Source: Lachnospiraceae bacterium MC2017 (GTDB lineage: Bacteria; Bacillota; Clostridia; Lachnospirales; Lachnospiraceae). Taken from it: a stretch of 64,000 nt of DNA. Location of the stretch: assembly GCA_000701625.1 (NCBI GenBank), contig JNJK01000006.1:62001-126000 (forward strand), in the 5' to 3' direction. The notes beneath the pieces are model-generated. The model had not been told where the DNA came from, did not search any database, and saw only the letters and a program-made list of their open reading frames with translations. Numbering within the stretch: position 1 is the stretch's first letter; each line of letters starts with the position of its first letter. Positions 9,157 through 17,930 of this stretch are shown one piece after another. The position numbers were made by a program, and so were the translations under genes.

Positions 9157-10704
9157 ATGGTTCCTGTTATCATTGCCGTTCTTGTGACATTGGTAATAGC
9201 AGTTCCTGTTGCGGCAATTGTGGCTACAAATATCCATGAGCAAAAGATCAAAAAGATCATCGGAGATGCAGACACAAAGGCTAAGGAAATCACTGACAAG
9301 GCATCAAAGGCAGCTGAAGAACTTAAGCGTGAGAAACTTCTGGAAGTAAAGGAAGAGTCTATCCGGCAGAAAAATGAATTGGAAAAAGAAGCCAGAGACA
9401 GACGCGCGGAGGCACAGCGGCTGGAGAAGCGTGCGCAGCAAAAAGAAGAAGCTGTGGACAAGAAAGCCGAGGCAGTTGAAAAACGTGAACAGAACTGTAA
9501 TGCCAGGGAAGAAGAACTGAACCGGCAGAAAGAAAAGATAGCGAAACTCAACGAAGATCGTGTACGGGAACTGGAGAGAATCTCCGGACTAACCTCTGAA
9601 CAGGCAAAGGAATATCTTTTAAAGATTGTTGAAGACGATGTAAAGCACGAGTCCGCACTGATGATTAAAGAATATGAGTCACGTGCAAAAGAAGAAGCGG
9701 ACAAAAAGGCCAGAGAGTATGTTGTGAATGCAATACAGCGCTGTGCAGCAGACTATGTTGCAGAATCTACGATCTCAGTAGTACAGCTTCCTAACGATGA
9801 AATGAAGGGAAGAATCATCGGAAGAGAGGGTAGAAATATCCGTACTCTTGAAACGATGACAGGTGTTGATCTGATCATTGATGATACACCGGAGGCAGTG
9901 ATCCTTTCAGCTTTTGATCCGATAAGGAGAGAAATTGCAAGGATCGCACTTGAAAAACTGATCATTGACGGAAGAATCCATCCGGCAAAGATCGAGGAAA
10001 TGGTAGAAAAGGCTAAGAAGGAAGTCGATACAGAAATCCGTGAAGAGGGAGAGGCAGCATGCCTGGAGGTAGGCGTGCCGAATATTCATCCGGAAATGAT
10101 AAAACTTCTTGGACGCATGAAGTTCAGAACAAGTTATGGACAGAATGCATTGAAGCATTCCATTGAAGTTGCGGAGCTTTCAGGTCTCCTTGCATCGGAG
10201 ATCGGACTTGATGTCCGTATGGCTAAGCGCGCAGGACTGCTTCATGATATCGGAAAGTCTGTTGACCATGAGATGGAAGGCAGTCATATACAGCTTGGTT
10301 CCGATATTTGCCGCAAGTACAAGGAATCTCCTATTGTTATCAATGCTGTAGAATCACATCATGGTGATGTTGAGCCGACATCCCTGATCGCATGTATCGT
10401 ACAGGCAGCAGATACGATTTCCGCCGCTCGTCCGGGCGCACGGAGAGAGACTCTTGATGCCTATACAAAACGTCTGAAGCAACTTGAAGAAATTACAAAC
10501 TCGTTTAAGGGAGTTGAAAAGTCCTTTGCCATTCAGGCAGGTCGAGAAGTCCGCGTGATGGTAGTTCCTGATCAGGTCAACGACGCTGAAATGGTGCTCA
10601 TGGCACATGATATTGCAAAGAGGATCGAGGACGAGATGGAGTATCCCGGACAGATCAAAGTCAATATTATCCGTGAGAGCAGAGTTACAGATTACGCTAA
10701 GTAA
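9157..10704 (+). CDS. rny: Ribonuclease Y
   Basis: RNase Y is the membrane-anchored endoribonuclease that starts mRNA decay in Firmicutes. The order is: one N-terminal membrane helix (residues 3-24), a long charged coiled coil (about 30-195), a KH RNA-binding domain with [13 protein letters not shown], and an HD domain with the catalytic HDIGK near residue 365. The length of 515 residues is typical. The ATG follows an exceptionally strong AAGGAGGTG. A terminator follows at 10727. Confidence 0.97.
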   Translation: MVPVIIAVLVTLVIAVPVAAIVATNIHEQKIKKIIGDADTKAKEITDKASKAAEELKREKLLEVKEESIRQKNELEKEARDRRAEAQRLEKRAQQKEEAVDKKAEAVEKREQNCNAREEELNRQKEKIAKLNEDRVRELERISGLTSEQAKEYLLKIVEDDVKHESALMIKEYESRAKEEADKKAREYVVNAIQRCAADYVAESTISVVQLPNDEMKGRIIGREGRNIRTLETMTGVDLIIDDTPEAVILSAFDPIRREIARIALEKLIIDGRIHPAKIEEMVEKAKKEVDTEIREEGEAACLEVGVPNIHPEMIKLLGRMKFRTSYGQNALKHSIEVAELSGLLASEIGLDVRMAKRAGLLHDIGKSVDHEMEGSHIQLGSDICRKYKESPIVINAVESHHGDVEPTSLIACIVQAADTISAARPGARRETLDAYTKRLKQLEEITNSFKGVEKSFAIQAGREVRVMVVPDQVNDAEMVLMAHDIAKRIEDEMEYPGQIKVNIIRESRVTDYAK

Positions 10705-10726
10705 TCACTGCGAGAGAGTATTAGTG

Positions 10727-10757
10727 AAGCCGGTATCCTTTGGATACCGGCTTTTTA
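10727..10757 (+). terminator. rny terminator
   Basis: A 12-pair stem, AAGCCGGTATCC with GGATACCGGCTT, has a three-base loop and ends in a T-run. Confidence 0.95.
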
Positions 10758-10763
10758 ACGACT

Positions 10764-10796
10764 AAAAAGGTCAAAAGAAAATTGACCTTTTTTCTT
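10764..10796. terminator. Second hairpin, T-rich on both sides, overlapping the next promoter
   Basis: AAAAAGGTCAA (10764-10774) pairs with TTGACCTTTTT (10782-10792), followed by CTTT. It backs up the rny terminator and touches the -35 region of the next operon. Confidence 0.65.
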
Positions 10797-10835
10797 TACA
10801 GAAACACTTTAATTTGCTACCATAGTAAAGTGTTT
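10795..10835 (+). promoter_or_regulatory. Promoter with perfect inverted repeat (candidate operator)
   Basis: TTTACA (10795-10800) and TACCAT (10818-10823) at 17-base spacing form a plausible promoter. Overlapping it, AAACACTTTA (10802-10811) and TAAAGTGTTT (10826-10835) are perfect ten-base inverted arms bracketing the -10. This is the geometry of a repressor operator for the amino-acid importer; the regulator is unknown. Confidence 0.7.
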
Positions 10836-10903
10836 TAGAAAAACTTGATTATAAGGGATAGGCGTCTTTATTTTTATTATGTCGCCGGAATGAGAGGATT
10901 ATT

Positions 10904-11752
10904 ATGAAGAAAGCAATGGCATTAGGACTTGCGGTACTTATGGCAGCGACATTTGTTGGATGTGGTAGTTCTGCTGAAAAGGTATCAGAGGAAAAGGTAT
11001 CAACAGCAGCATCTGAGGCTGTTGCATCAGAATCAGCGACTACTGCAGATAGTGGAAAATTTGTTGTTGGATTTGATCAGGACTTTCCACCGATGGGATT
11101 TAAGGGAGACGATGGTGAGTTTACAGGTTTTGATCTGGAACTTGCAGCAGAGGCAGCAAAGCGCATGGGTAAAGAAGTAGTTTTTCAGCCGATCGCATGG
11201 GATTCAAAAGACGCTGAGCTGGCTGCAGGAACAATTGATTGTATTTGGAATGGTTTCACTATCAGCGGCAGAGAGAATGACTATACATGGTCTGAAGCAT
11301 ATATGGACAATAGTCAGGTTTTTGTAGTAAGAAATGACAGTGATATAAAGACGGCAGCAGATCTTGCAGGTAAAGTCGTAGAAGTTCAGGCTGATTCATC
11401 TGCAGAGGCTGCACTGAAAGAAGAGAAAAATCAGGAGCTTGCAGCATCTTTTGGCACACTTCAGACAACTCCTGACTATAATACAGCGATGATGGATCTT
11501 GACATGGGTTCAGTTGATGCCATCGCTATGGATAGTACAGTGGCTGAATACAAGATTACAAGCGGTGGTATGGATCTTCGTGTTCTTGATGAGCCTTTCG
11601 CATCAGAGCAGTATGGAATTGGCTTCAAGAAGGGCAATACAGAACTTTGCGAAGAAGTTGGAGCTGCTATGAAGGATATGGCTGCAGACGGAACTCTTGC
11701 AGAAATTTCCAATAAGTGGTTTGGTCGTGATGTTACGACTATATCCAAATAA
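10904..11752 (+). CDS. Amino-acid ABC transporter, substrate-binding lipoprotein
   Basis: The protein has 282 residues with a lipoprotein signal peptide (lipobox Cys20 in FVGC) and a Ser/Ala-rich linker to about residue 48. The periplasmic-binding-protein type 2 fold follows (FPPMGF, FTGFDLELA). The family binds polar or cystine-like amino acids at the outer face of the membrane; the exact ligand cannot be read from sequence. It is the first gene of a three-gene importer (binding protein, permease, ATPase). Confidence 0.93.
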   Translation: MKKAMALGLAVLMAATFVGCGSSAEKVSEEKVSTAASEAVASESATTADSGKFVVGFDQDFPPMGFKGDDGEFTGFDLELAAEAAKRMGKEVVFQPIAWDSKDAELAAGTIDCIWNGFTISGRENDYTWSEAYMDNSQVFVVRNDSDIKTAADLAGKVVEVQADSSAEAALKEEKNQELAASFGTLQTTPDYNTAMMDLDMGSVDAIAMDSTVAEYKITSGGMDLRVLDEPFASEQYGIGFKKGNTELCEEVGAAMKDMAADGTLAEISNKWFGRDVTTISK

Positions 11753-11792
11753 GAAGCAACGCTAATAATTATTTGAAAGGAACTATATTTAC

Positions 11793-12443
11793 ATGAGCTT
11801 TGCGCGTCTTATATTGTCACTTACAGAAGGTATGGGGGTGAGCATATATATCTTTGTAGTGACATTGCTTGTATCCCTTCCGTTAGGACTGGTCGTTTCT
11901 TTTGGAAGAATGAGTCGTAATCCAGTGATCTCAGGAATTACAAAAATATATATATCGATAATGCGCGGAACACCGTTGATGCTCCAGTTAATGGTGGTGT
12001 ATTTTGGTCCGTACTATATTTTTGGGATCAAGGTTTCGAATGGGTACAGGATATGGGCTGCACTGATAGGTTTTGCTATTAACTATGCGGCCTATTTTGC
12101 AGAAATATACCGAAGCGGAATCCAGTCGATACCCAAGGGACAATATGAGGCAGCGCAGATACTGGGGTATAATAGAGTTCAGACATTTTTTGTGATAATT
12201 CTTCCACAGGTTATAAAGAGGATTCTTCCTTCTGTGACGAATGAGGTAATAACTCTTGTAAAGGATACTTCTCTTGCATTTACTATAAGTGTGGCAGAGA
12301 TGTTTACAACTGCAAAAGCACTTGCAAGTTCGCAGACCAGCATGATGCCGTTTGTGGCCGCAGCATGTTTTTATTATGTGTTTAATGCGGTTGTTGCATG
12401 GGGGATGGATTTCCTTGAGAAGAAGATGTCTTATTATAACTAA
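11793..12443 (+). CDS. Amino-acid ABC transporter, permease
   Basis: A 216-residue inner-membrane permease of the HisM/GlnP type, with about five membrane helices. The EAA motif that docks the ATPase reads EAAQILGYNRVQTF near residue 125, and the N-terminal RGTPLMLQL is typical. It lies 40 bases after the binding protein and 21 before the ATPase gene. Confidence 0.94.
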   Translation: MSFARLILSLTEGMGVSIYIFVVTLLVSLPLGLVVSFGRMSRNPVISGITKIYISIMRGTPLMLQLMVVYFGPYYIFGIKVSNGYRIWAALIGFAINYAAYFAEIYRSGIQSIPKGQYEAAQILGYNRVQTFFVIILPQVIKRILPSVTNEVITLVKDTSLAFTISVAEMFTTAKALASSQTSMMPFVAAACFYYVFNAVVAWGMDFLEKKMSYYN

Positions 12444-12464
12444 TGACGGAAGGAATCATAGAAA

Positions 12465-13223
12465 ATGGCATTGTTGGAATTAAAAAATATAAAGAAATCC
12501 TTTGATGGAGAAGAAGTATTAAAGGATATATCTCTTTCTGTAGAGGAAGGAAAGATTCTTTCCATTATCGGTCCTTCGGGTTCGGGGAAGTCGACACTTC
12601 TCCGGTTGGCGACAGGATTGGAAACCATTGATGGTGGTGAGATCGTATATGACGGAAATATAGCAGCCAAAACTGAACATGGAAAAGTTGAATATGCATC
12701 AAAGGTAGAATTGAAGAAGATAGCATCCATTTTTGGTCTTGTATTTCAGAATTTTAATTTATTTCCACATCTCACGGTACTTCGCAATATTACAGATGCT
12801 CCGATAAGGGTTCAGAAAAGAGATAAGAAAGAAGTTGAAGAAACTGCGAGAAAACTATTGGACAGGATGGGACTTGGCGACAAGGCTGATGCATATCCAT
12901 GTCAGCTGTCAGGTGGACAGTGTCAGAGAGTTGCGATAGCACGTGCCCTTGCGCTTAATCCGAGGATATTATTTTTTGATGAGCCTACATCAGCGCTTGA
13001 CCCTGAGCTTACAGGAGAAGTTCTGAAGGTGATAAAATCGCTTGCAGATCTGCATATTACAATGGTGATCGTAACACATGAGATGGCATTTGCCCGAGAT
13101 ATCAGCGATGAAGTGGTATTTATGGAACATGGTGTGATCGTTGAGCAGGGAACGCCTGAAAAGGTGTTCTCGTCAGAAAATGAAAGAATGAAGAGTTTTC
13201 TTGGCAGATATCAGAATTTGTAG
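12465..13223 (+). CDS. Amino-acid ABC transporter, ATPase
   Basis: A 252-residue GlnQ/HisP-type ATPase with Walker A GPSGSGKST, signature LSGGQCQRVAIARA, Walker B ILFFDEPTSAL and switch His in VTHEM. It energises the importer with the two genes before it. It ends two bases short of the convergent acylphosphatase gene, inside whose antisense strand its terminator lies. Confidence 0.95.
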   Translation: MALLELKNIKKSFDGEEVLKDISLSVEEGKILSIIGPSGSGKSTLLRLATGLETIDGGEIVYDGNIAAKTEHGKVEYASKVELKKIASIFGLVFQNFNLFPHLTVLRNITDAPIRVQKRDKKEVEETARKLLDRMGLGDKADAYPCQLSGGQCQRVAIARALALNPRILFFDEPTSALDPELTGEVLKVIKSLADLHITMVIVTHEMAFARDISDEVVFMEHGVIVEQGTPEKVFSSENERMKSFLGRYQNL

Positions 13224-13225
13224 AA

Positions 13226-13501
13226 TTAATATGAACCAAGTACCTTAAAGCCGCTTTCTTCGGAAAGCGGTATTTCTTTTGACTCTATACCGTCGATGTG
13301 TATGAAATGACCAGAGTCTATATCTCCTATGCATTGTGAAATGGCATTAGAATCTCCCTGGAGTTCCATTTCGACAGTACCGTCGGATAAATTTCTGACA
13401 TAACCTGTAAGACCGCGTGAAAGTGCAGCGTAGTGAGCACGGTATCTAAAACCGACTCCCTGTACAGAACCTGAAAAGATAAAATGCTTTCTGATCATCA
13501 T
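13226..13501 (-). CDS. acyP: Acylphosphatase
   Basis: A 91-residue protein with the signature GSVQGVGFRYRA and a GYVRNLSDGTVE segment holding the second catalytic residue; it hydrolyses acyl phosphates. The catalytic Arg (GFR) and Asn (RNLSDG) are present. It begins with two Met codons; the inner one may be the real start. The GGAGGGCA ribosome binding site on the minus strand is about nine bases upstream. It converges on the ABC importer. Confidence 0.93.
   Translation of the reverse strand: MMIRKHFIFSGSVQGVGFRYRAHYAALSRGLTGYVRNLSDGTVEMELQGDSNAISQCIGDIDSGHFIHIDGIESKEIPLSEESGFKVLGSY
13251..13280 (+). terminator. UUCG-loop terminator of the amino-acid ABC operon
   Basis: CCGCTTTC (13251-13258), TTCG loop, GAAAGCGG (13263-13270), then TATTTCTTTT. 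The hairpin is encoded within the antisense of the acylphosphatase C-terminal codons, so one DNA segment serves both. Confidence 0.85.
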
Positions 13502-13559
13502 AAACTTACATGCCCTCCTTTGGCTACTAATTAATTATAACACGTTGAGTTTACAGTCA

Positions 13560-13568
13560 TGCTATAAT
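13560..13568 (+). promoter_or_regulatory. Extended -10 promoter
   Basis: TGCTATAAT is an extended -10; no good -35 hexamer is seen at the right distance. It would drive the AI-2E family gene and perhaps the cobinamide genes behind it. Confidence 0.6.
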
Positions 13569-13641
13569 GAATGATAGATTTTGTATATTATTGATTAGCC
13601 ATAGGATTTGGCCTGTCGACGAAGTCGAAAGAGGACGGTCT

Positions 13642-14832
13642 ATGAACGTAAAAAAATATTTAAATCCCAAATACACATCAATAGCAAGGTATGTGATAGT
13701 TACATTTCTGATCATTTTTTTGTTGATCAGATTCACGGATAATATTGTATCGGTTTTTAATAGCATAATGGTAGGAATACGATGGCTTGGGATAATATTA
13801 AGGCCGGTTGTTGCAGGGTTTGCGTTGGCATATATTTTGCAGCCTGTAGTGAGCTTTCTGGAAAAACAATTTAAAAAGCTGCCGTTGTATAAGGGTGACA
13901 AAGCTGTGAGAGCCAGAACCCCGGCAGTTGCATTGACGATGATACTGGCAGCTGCTTTGGTTATAGCTATATTATCTGTGATAGTTTCTACTTTAACACG
14001 TCAGATAATGCTGGCAGATATTGATTCAATCTCGGAAACAGTTAAGCTGTATGTCAGAAATCTGAACAGTCTTTATCGTGTCATGAATGCCAGACTTAAT
14101 GAGCTCAATCTGGAATCACCTGCTTTAGAGTCGTATATTGAAGAGGCTGGAAGCTTTCTAAGTTCTGCTATCCAGACTACTGCAAAAAATATGATCTCCT
14201 CTGCGGCAAATATAGGCAGCTTTTTCACAAATCTTATATTTGCGATTATTTTTTGCATTTATTTTCTGATAGACGGTGATGCGCTTAAGAAATATTGGGG
14301 ACGTGTTCTTCGAGCTCTTACAGGTAAGAAGGTTTATAATGGCTTTTGCAGATTGGTTGAAAGCGCGGATCATGTATTTTCAGGATATATCAGGGGACAG
14401 TTGGCAGATGCATTTATAGTCGCACTTATGGCGAGTGTTGCTTTGACATTTGCGGGGGTTAAATATGCGATTCTTATCGGTATTCTTAGCGGTATCGGAA
14501 ACCTGATTCCATATGTAGGTCCGATCGTTGGCTATGGTTCAACTATTCTGGTGTGTCTTCTTAATGGTGATCTTAAAAGAATGGTTGTCGGTATTATTGT
14601 TTTCTTTGTGATCCAGACTATTGATGGAAATATTATCAATCCAAGGCTTCTTAGTGCAAGTATTGAAATACATCCCATGCTTGTTATCGTGGCTCTGATC
14701 TCAGGAAGTGCTATCGGCGGATTCATGGGAATGCTGCTTGCGGTTCCGGTGGCTGCACTGCTGAAGATCCTTTTTGATGATGCGATAAGTGAGATTGCAA
14801 AGAGAAGACATATAGAAGAAAACGACATGTAG
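13642..14832 (+). CDS. AI-2E family (PerM/YtvI) membrane transporter
   Basis: A polytopic protein of 396 residues with about eight membrane helices, including the paired C-terminal segments containing GNLIPYVGPIVG and IIVFFVIQTIDGNIINP, the AI-2E exporter family hallmark. The start at 13642 has AGAGGA upstream; the open frame extends to 13567 but overlaps the -10 element. Family members export autoinducer-2 or act in Na+/H+ exchange and cell-envelope roles; which applies here is unknown. Confidence 0.9.
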   Translation: MNVKKYLNPKYTSIARYVIVTFLIIFLLIRFTDNIVSVFNSIMVGIRWLGIILRPVVAGFALAYILQPVVSFLEKQFKKLPLYKGDKAVRARTPAVALTMILAAALVIAILSVIVSTLTRQIMLADIDSISETVKLYVRNLNSLYRVMNARLNELNLESPALESYIEEAGSFLSSAIQTTAKNMISSAANIGSFFTNLIFAIIFCIYFLIDGDALKKYWGRVLRALTGKKVYNGFCRLVESADHVFSGYIRGQLADAFIVALMASVALTFAGVKYAILIGILSGIGNLIPYVGPIVGYGSTILVCLLNGDLKRMVVGIIVFFVIQTIDGNIINPRLLSASIEIHPMLVIVALISGSAIGGFMGMLLAVPVAALLKILFDDAISEIAKRRHIEENDM

Positions 14833-14858
14833 GAAAATAAAAAACAGGATAATGAAAA

Positions 14859-15407
14859 ATGATCCATTTGATAATAGGCGGCAGTGGAAGCGGAAAATCG
14901 GCTTTTGCAGAGAAGTGTGCTGTTGAAGGGTGTGAATCTTTTCAAAGCTTGTTTTATCTGGCAACAATGATCCCCTTTGGCAGAGAAGCTGAGATGCGGA
15001 TAAAACGTCATAGGGAAGCGAGACACGGATATGGATTTATAACGCTTGAAAGGCATACCGATATAGGGAAACTTTCTGAAGAATATAATATTAACAATAG
15101 TATTTTGCTGCTGGAAAGCCTTTCGGATCTGGCAGCAAATGAATTGTTTAAAGAAAACGGCGAAATGAATGATCCGTTAAGCACTGAGGATAAGATATAT
15201 ACGGATATTCTGAGACTTGAAAAAACGACGGATAAACTTATCGTTGTTTCTGATGATATTTTTAGGGATGGGATGATCTATACGGCTGAAACAGATACAT
15301 ATATGCAAATGCTTGGACGACTGCACATACGTATAGCAGGTCTTTCTGATGTTGTGACCGAGGTGGTTTCGGGGATTCCGTGCGTTAGAAAAGGCGGTGT
15401 AAAATGA
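14859..15407 (+). CDS. cobU: Adenosylcobinamide kinase/guanylyltransferase
   Basis: CobU phosphorylates adenosylcobinamide and attaches GMP on the way to cobalamin. The 182-residue protein has the P-loop GGSGSGKSAFAE at the N-terminus, YLATM, and a RIKRHREARHG motif whose His carries the GMP in this family. The C-terminal part has VVSDDIFRDG in place of the usual EVGSGIVP loop; that motif occurs intact in the next gene. It overlaps the downstream paralogue by four bases. Confidence 0.85.
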   Translation: MIHLIIGGSGSGKSAFAEKCAVEGCESFQSLFYLATMIPFGREAEMRIKRHREARHGYGFITLERHTDIGKLSEEYNINNSILLLESLSDLAANELFKENGEMNDPLSTEDKIYTDILRLEKTTDKLIVVSDDIFRDGMIYTAETDTYMQMLGRLHIRIAGLSDVVTEVVSGIPCVRKGGVK

Positions 15408-15769
15408 TCCTCATTTTGGGAGGAAAATACCAGGGAAAACGTGAATTTGCTGTAAAAATTTCTCCTAATAGTGAAATTTTGAATATTACGGAATACTCAG
15501 GAAAACAGGAAATTACCGGAAAGATATGGACGGGTTTTAATGAGTGGTTTCGTAATGATCCTGAATCTGCTGCAAAAAAAGCTTCAGAGATATTTACAGA
15601 GGATACAGATGTTATCCTTTTAGTGGAGGAGGTAGGTTCCGGTATCGTACCTCTTTCTATAGATGACAGAAAATACAGAGAAGGACTTGGAAGAACTGTG
15701 ATATTGCTTGCTTCCCGGGCGGAAGCGGTATACAGGGTATTTGCAGGTATTCCGGAAAAGATAAAATGA
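15404..15769 (+). CDS. Short CobU paralogue
   Basis: A 121-residue protein beginning GGKYQGKREFA, a P-loop-like motif in which the usual Ser/Thr after Lys is Arg. It lacks the guanylylated His region but keeps the EVGSGIVPLS loop and the LGR...AEAVYRVFAGIP C-terminus of CobU. It is therefore half of a CobU complementary to what the preceding gene has lost. The ATGA overlaps on both sides (cobU before, cbiB after) indicate tight coupling. It may be a companion subunit or a decaying duplicate. Confidence 0.75.
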   Translation: MILILGGKYQGKREFAVKISPNSEILNITEYSGKQEITGKIWTGFNEWFRNDPESAAKKASEIFTEDTDVILLVEEVGSGIVPLSIDDRKYREGLGRTVILLASRAEAVYRVFAGIPEKIK

Positions 15770-16776
15770 TACTTAGATTTGCAACGTGTCTTACCGGATT
15801 TTTGATGGATCTGATCATAGGTGATCCACACGGATTTCCACATCCGGTCGTGGCGATCGGTAAGCTGATAAGTTTTTTGGAAAAAATCCTCTATCCGCAT
15901 AGAGACGATAAAAATAATGAAGATAAACAGCATAGAAAAGAATTTTTGGGAGGACTGATCCTGTGTGTGCTGGTAATTATCATAACTGTCACTGCGGCGA
16001 CGGTGATAGTTGTTATATGCAGGAGGATCTCCCCGGTGCTTTTGTACATTGTAGAATCAGTAATGACCTGGCAGATACTCGCGGTTAAGAGCCTGAGAGT
16101 GGAAAGTATGAAAGTTTATAAGGCACTTACTGGTGTCGGAAGCCCGGAAGAAAGACTTGAGGCAGGGCGTAGAGCAGTGTCAATGATAGTAGGTAGAGAC
16201 ACTGCATCCCTTTCGGAAGAAGGAGTTATAAAGGCAGCAGTAGAAACTGTTGCAGAAAATGCGTCGGATGGAGTCATTGCACCAATGATATTTTTATTTA
16301 TCGGAGGTCCGGTGCTTGGCTTTTTTTATAAAGCAGTAAATACTATGGATTCCATGATAGGTTATAAAAATGACAGATATCTCTATTTTGGAAGAACGGC
16401 TGCGAAACTAGATGATTTTCTGAATTATCTTCCATCAAGGATATCGGCTTTATTGATGATCGGGTGTTCTTATTTTGCGGATGAGGAACTTTCTGGAAAA
16501 AAAGCATATGTAATTTGGAAAAGAGATCGTAGAAAACACAGCAGTCCGAATTCTGCACAGACAGAATCTGTGACGGCAGGAGCACTTGGAATCCAACTTG
16601 CCGGTAACGCAAGTTATTTTGGGAAAATCGTTGAAAAACCTACGATCGGGGATCCTGACAGAGAGATAAGAACAGATGATATTATAAGGGCAAATCGTCT
16701 AATGACAACATCAGCATTTGTTGGTGAGGGAATCGGACTGACTGTTATTGCGATCCTCTATGCGGTATTAAGGTAG
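15766..16776 (+). CDS. cbiB: Adenosylcobinamide-phosphate synthase
   Basis: CbiB/CobD is an integral membrane enzyme that attaches aminopropanol phosphate to adenosylcobyric acid. It has 336 residues with about five membrane segments. Conserved motifs are IGDPHGFPHPVVAIG near the start, ETVAENASDGVIAP in the middle and AKLDDFLNYLPSR. Together with CobU it places the nucleotide-loop assembly of cobalamin in this operon; other cob genes are not in the window. Confidence 0.95.
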   Translation: MILRFATCLTGFLMDLIIGDPHGFPHPVVAIGKLISFLEKILYPHRDDKNNEDKQHRKEFLGGLILCVLVIIITVTAATVIVVICRRISPVLLYIVESVMTWQILAVKSLRVESMKVYKALTGVGSPEERLEAGRRAVSMIVGRDTASLSEEGVIKAAVETVAENASDGVIAPMIFLFIGGPVLGFFYKAVNTMDSMIGYKNDRYLYFGRTAAKLDDFLNYLPSRISALLMIGCSYFADEELSGKKAYVIWKRDRRKHSSPNSAQTESVTAGALGIQLAGNASYFGKIVEKPTIGDPDREIRTDDIIRANRLMTTSAFVGEGIGLTVIAILYAVLR

Positions 16777-16805
16777 CATAAACTTTGATTTAGAGATGGT
16801 GTATA

Positions 16806-17063
16806 ATGGAAAACTCGTTTCGTTTTTTTGAAAACAGAGAATGTCGGTATTATCCCTGCCATGATATGAAGGAGATAAACTGTCTGTTTTGTTATTGCCC
16901 GTTATATTTTCTCGATTCATGTCCTGGGAACTATTCTATCCTGCATAAAGACGGAAAGAAAATAAAGACATGTATGGAGTGCAGGTTTCCGCATGAACCG
17001 GAAAATTATGGAAAGATCATTAAACTGCTTAAGGAAGCGATCGACAAGGGCAATCCCTCTTAA
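16806..17063 (+). CDS. Cysteine-rich small domain protein
   Basis: An 85-residue protein with the pattern CRYYPCH, CLFCYCPLYF, CPGN and CMECRFPH. This matches the Cys-rich small domain family (Pfam PF04071), a probable metal-binding domain often found beside cobalamin genes. It follows cbiB by 29 bases, so it may belong to the same transcript. No function is established. Confidence 0.8.
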   Translation: MENSFRFFENRECRYYPCHDMKEINCLFCYCPLYFLDSCPGNYSILHKDGKKIKTCMECRFPHEPENYGKIIKLLKEAIDKGNPS

Positions 17064-17080
17064 CAGATAAAACAGGCCTA

Positions 17081-17089
17081 TGCTATAAT
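17081..17089 (+). promoter_or_regulatory. Extended -10 promoter before mecA
   Basis: TGCTATAAT, the same extended -10 word as at 13560 and 30248. No clear -35. Confidence 0.6.
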
Positions 17090-17133
17090 GAACAAGTCAT
17101 TATTTATTGTTTGTGAAAGGGGAAGCGGACATA

Positions 17134-17850
17134 ATGAAGTTTACGAGGCTTAATGATAATGAGATCAGATGTGTCCTTTCGGAAGATGAACTGGGGGATT
17201 ATGGAATCGATCTTGACGATATCATTACGAAAAATGCCCGCACCGGTAAGTTCTTTGCAGAGCTATTGAGTGAAGCTGTGCGTACTTTGGGAATTGAGAA
17301 TGTGGATGTTATCCGTATGGCAAGTGCGCAGATTACAGTACTTAAGGATAATACTATTTCGATAGTTTTTAATAAAAGTCGAAAAAAACTTTCGTCGGAA
17401 GCCAGAAGGGAAATTCTCGAAATGATGGAGGAGCAGCTTCGGCTTGGTGGTAATGATTCACCGGAAGCAATGGCGGAACTGGATTTATTAAAAGAGTCGC
17501 TCGATAAGGAAGAGGAAGAAGAAAAAGAATCATCAGGTGCACTGGAAATTACATCTTTTGTTTCGAAATTTGATAATCTGGAAGATGCTGTTATTTATTC
17601 GAGATCCTGCAGATCTGCCGGAAGAGCTGAGAGCAGGCTGTATGTCACGGAAAAAAGAGATGCATACTACCTGTTGGTTATAAAGGGGCATCTCACTGAA
17701 CGAACATTCCGTAGAATCTGTGTGGTTGCAATGGAATTTGGCGAGTTGGTACGACTTGACGCAGCAGGAAAAGCGTATTTAGAAGAAAGATACGAAACCC
17801 TTATTGCCGAAAACGCTATTGAGAAACTTGCGTTGATCGGAGAAAACTAA
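17134..17850 (+). CDS. mecA: MecA adaptor protein
   Basis: MecA is an adaptor that delivers proteins to the ClpC ATPase for degradation. The 238-residue protein has the N-terminal KFTRLNDNEIRCVL substrate-binding domain, a central acidic linker (EEEEEKES), and the C-terminal ClpC-binding domain with RLYVTEKRDAYYLLV. The start at 17134 has AAAGGGGAAG upstream; the frame is open to 17107, but that start has no site. A terminator follows. Confidence 0.9.
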   Translation: MKFTRLNDNEIRCVLSEDELGDYGIDLDDIITKNARTGKFFAELLSEAVRTLGIENVDVIRMASAQITVLKDNTISIVFNKSRKKLSSEARREILEMMEEQLRLGGNDSPEAMAELDLLKESLDKEEEEEKESSGALEITSFVSKFDNLEDAVIYSRSCRSAGRAESRLYVTEKRDAYYLLVIKGHLTERTFRRICVVAMEFGELVRLDAAGKAYLEERYETLIAENAIEKLALIGEN

Positions 17851-17862
17851 ATTGATATCATC

Positions 17863-17902
17863 AAGGGCAGATTTGCCGGAGAAATACCCGGTAACTGCCC
17901 TT
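17863..17902 (+). terminator. mecA terminator
   Basis: AAGGGCAG and CTGCCCTT close a stem that contains an inner CCGG/CCGG pair; T follows. The T-run is short, so termination may be partial. Confidence 0.65.
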
Positions 17903-17930
17903 TAACTATGAATGAAAAGTTGGATGACAA

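Noticed and set aside
9132-9704. Long minus-strand frame rich in Ser
   Set aside because: It is the antisense of the RNase Y coiled coil; Glu/Lys-rich codons read backwards as Ser/Phe.
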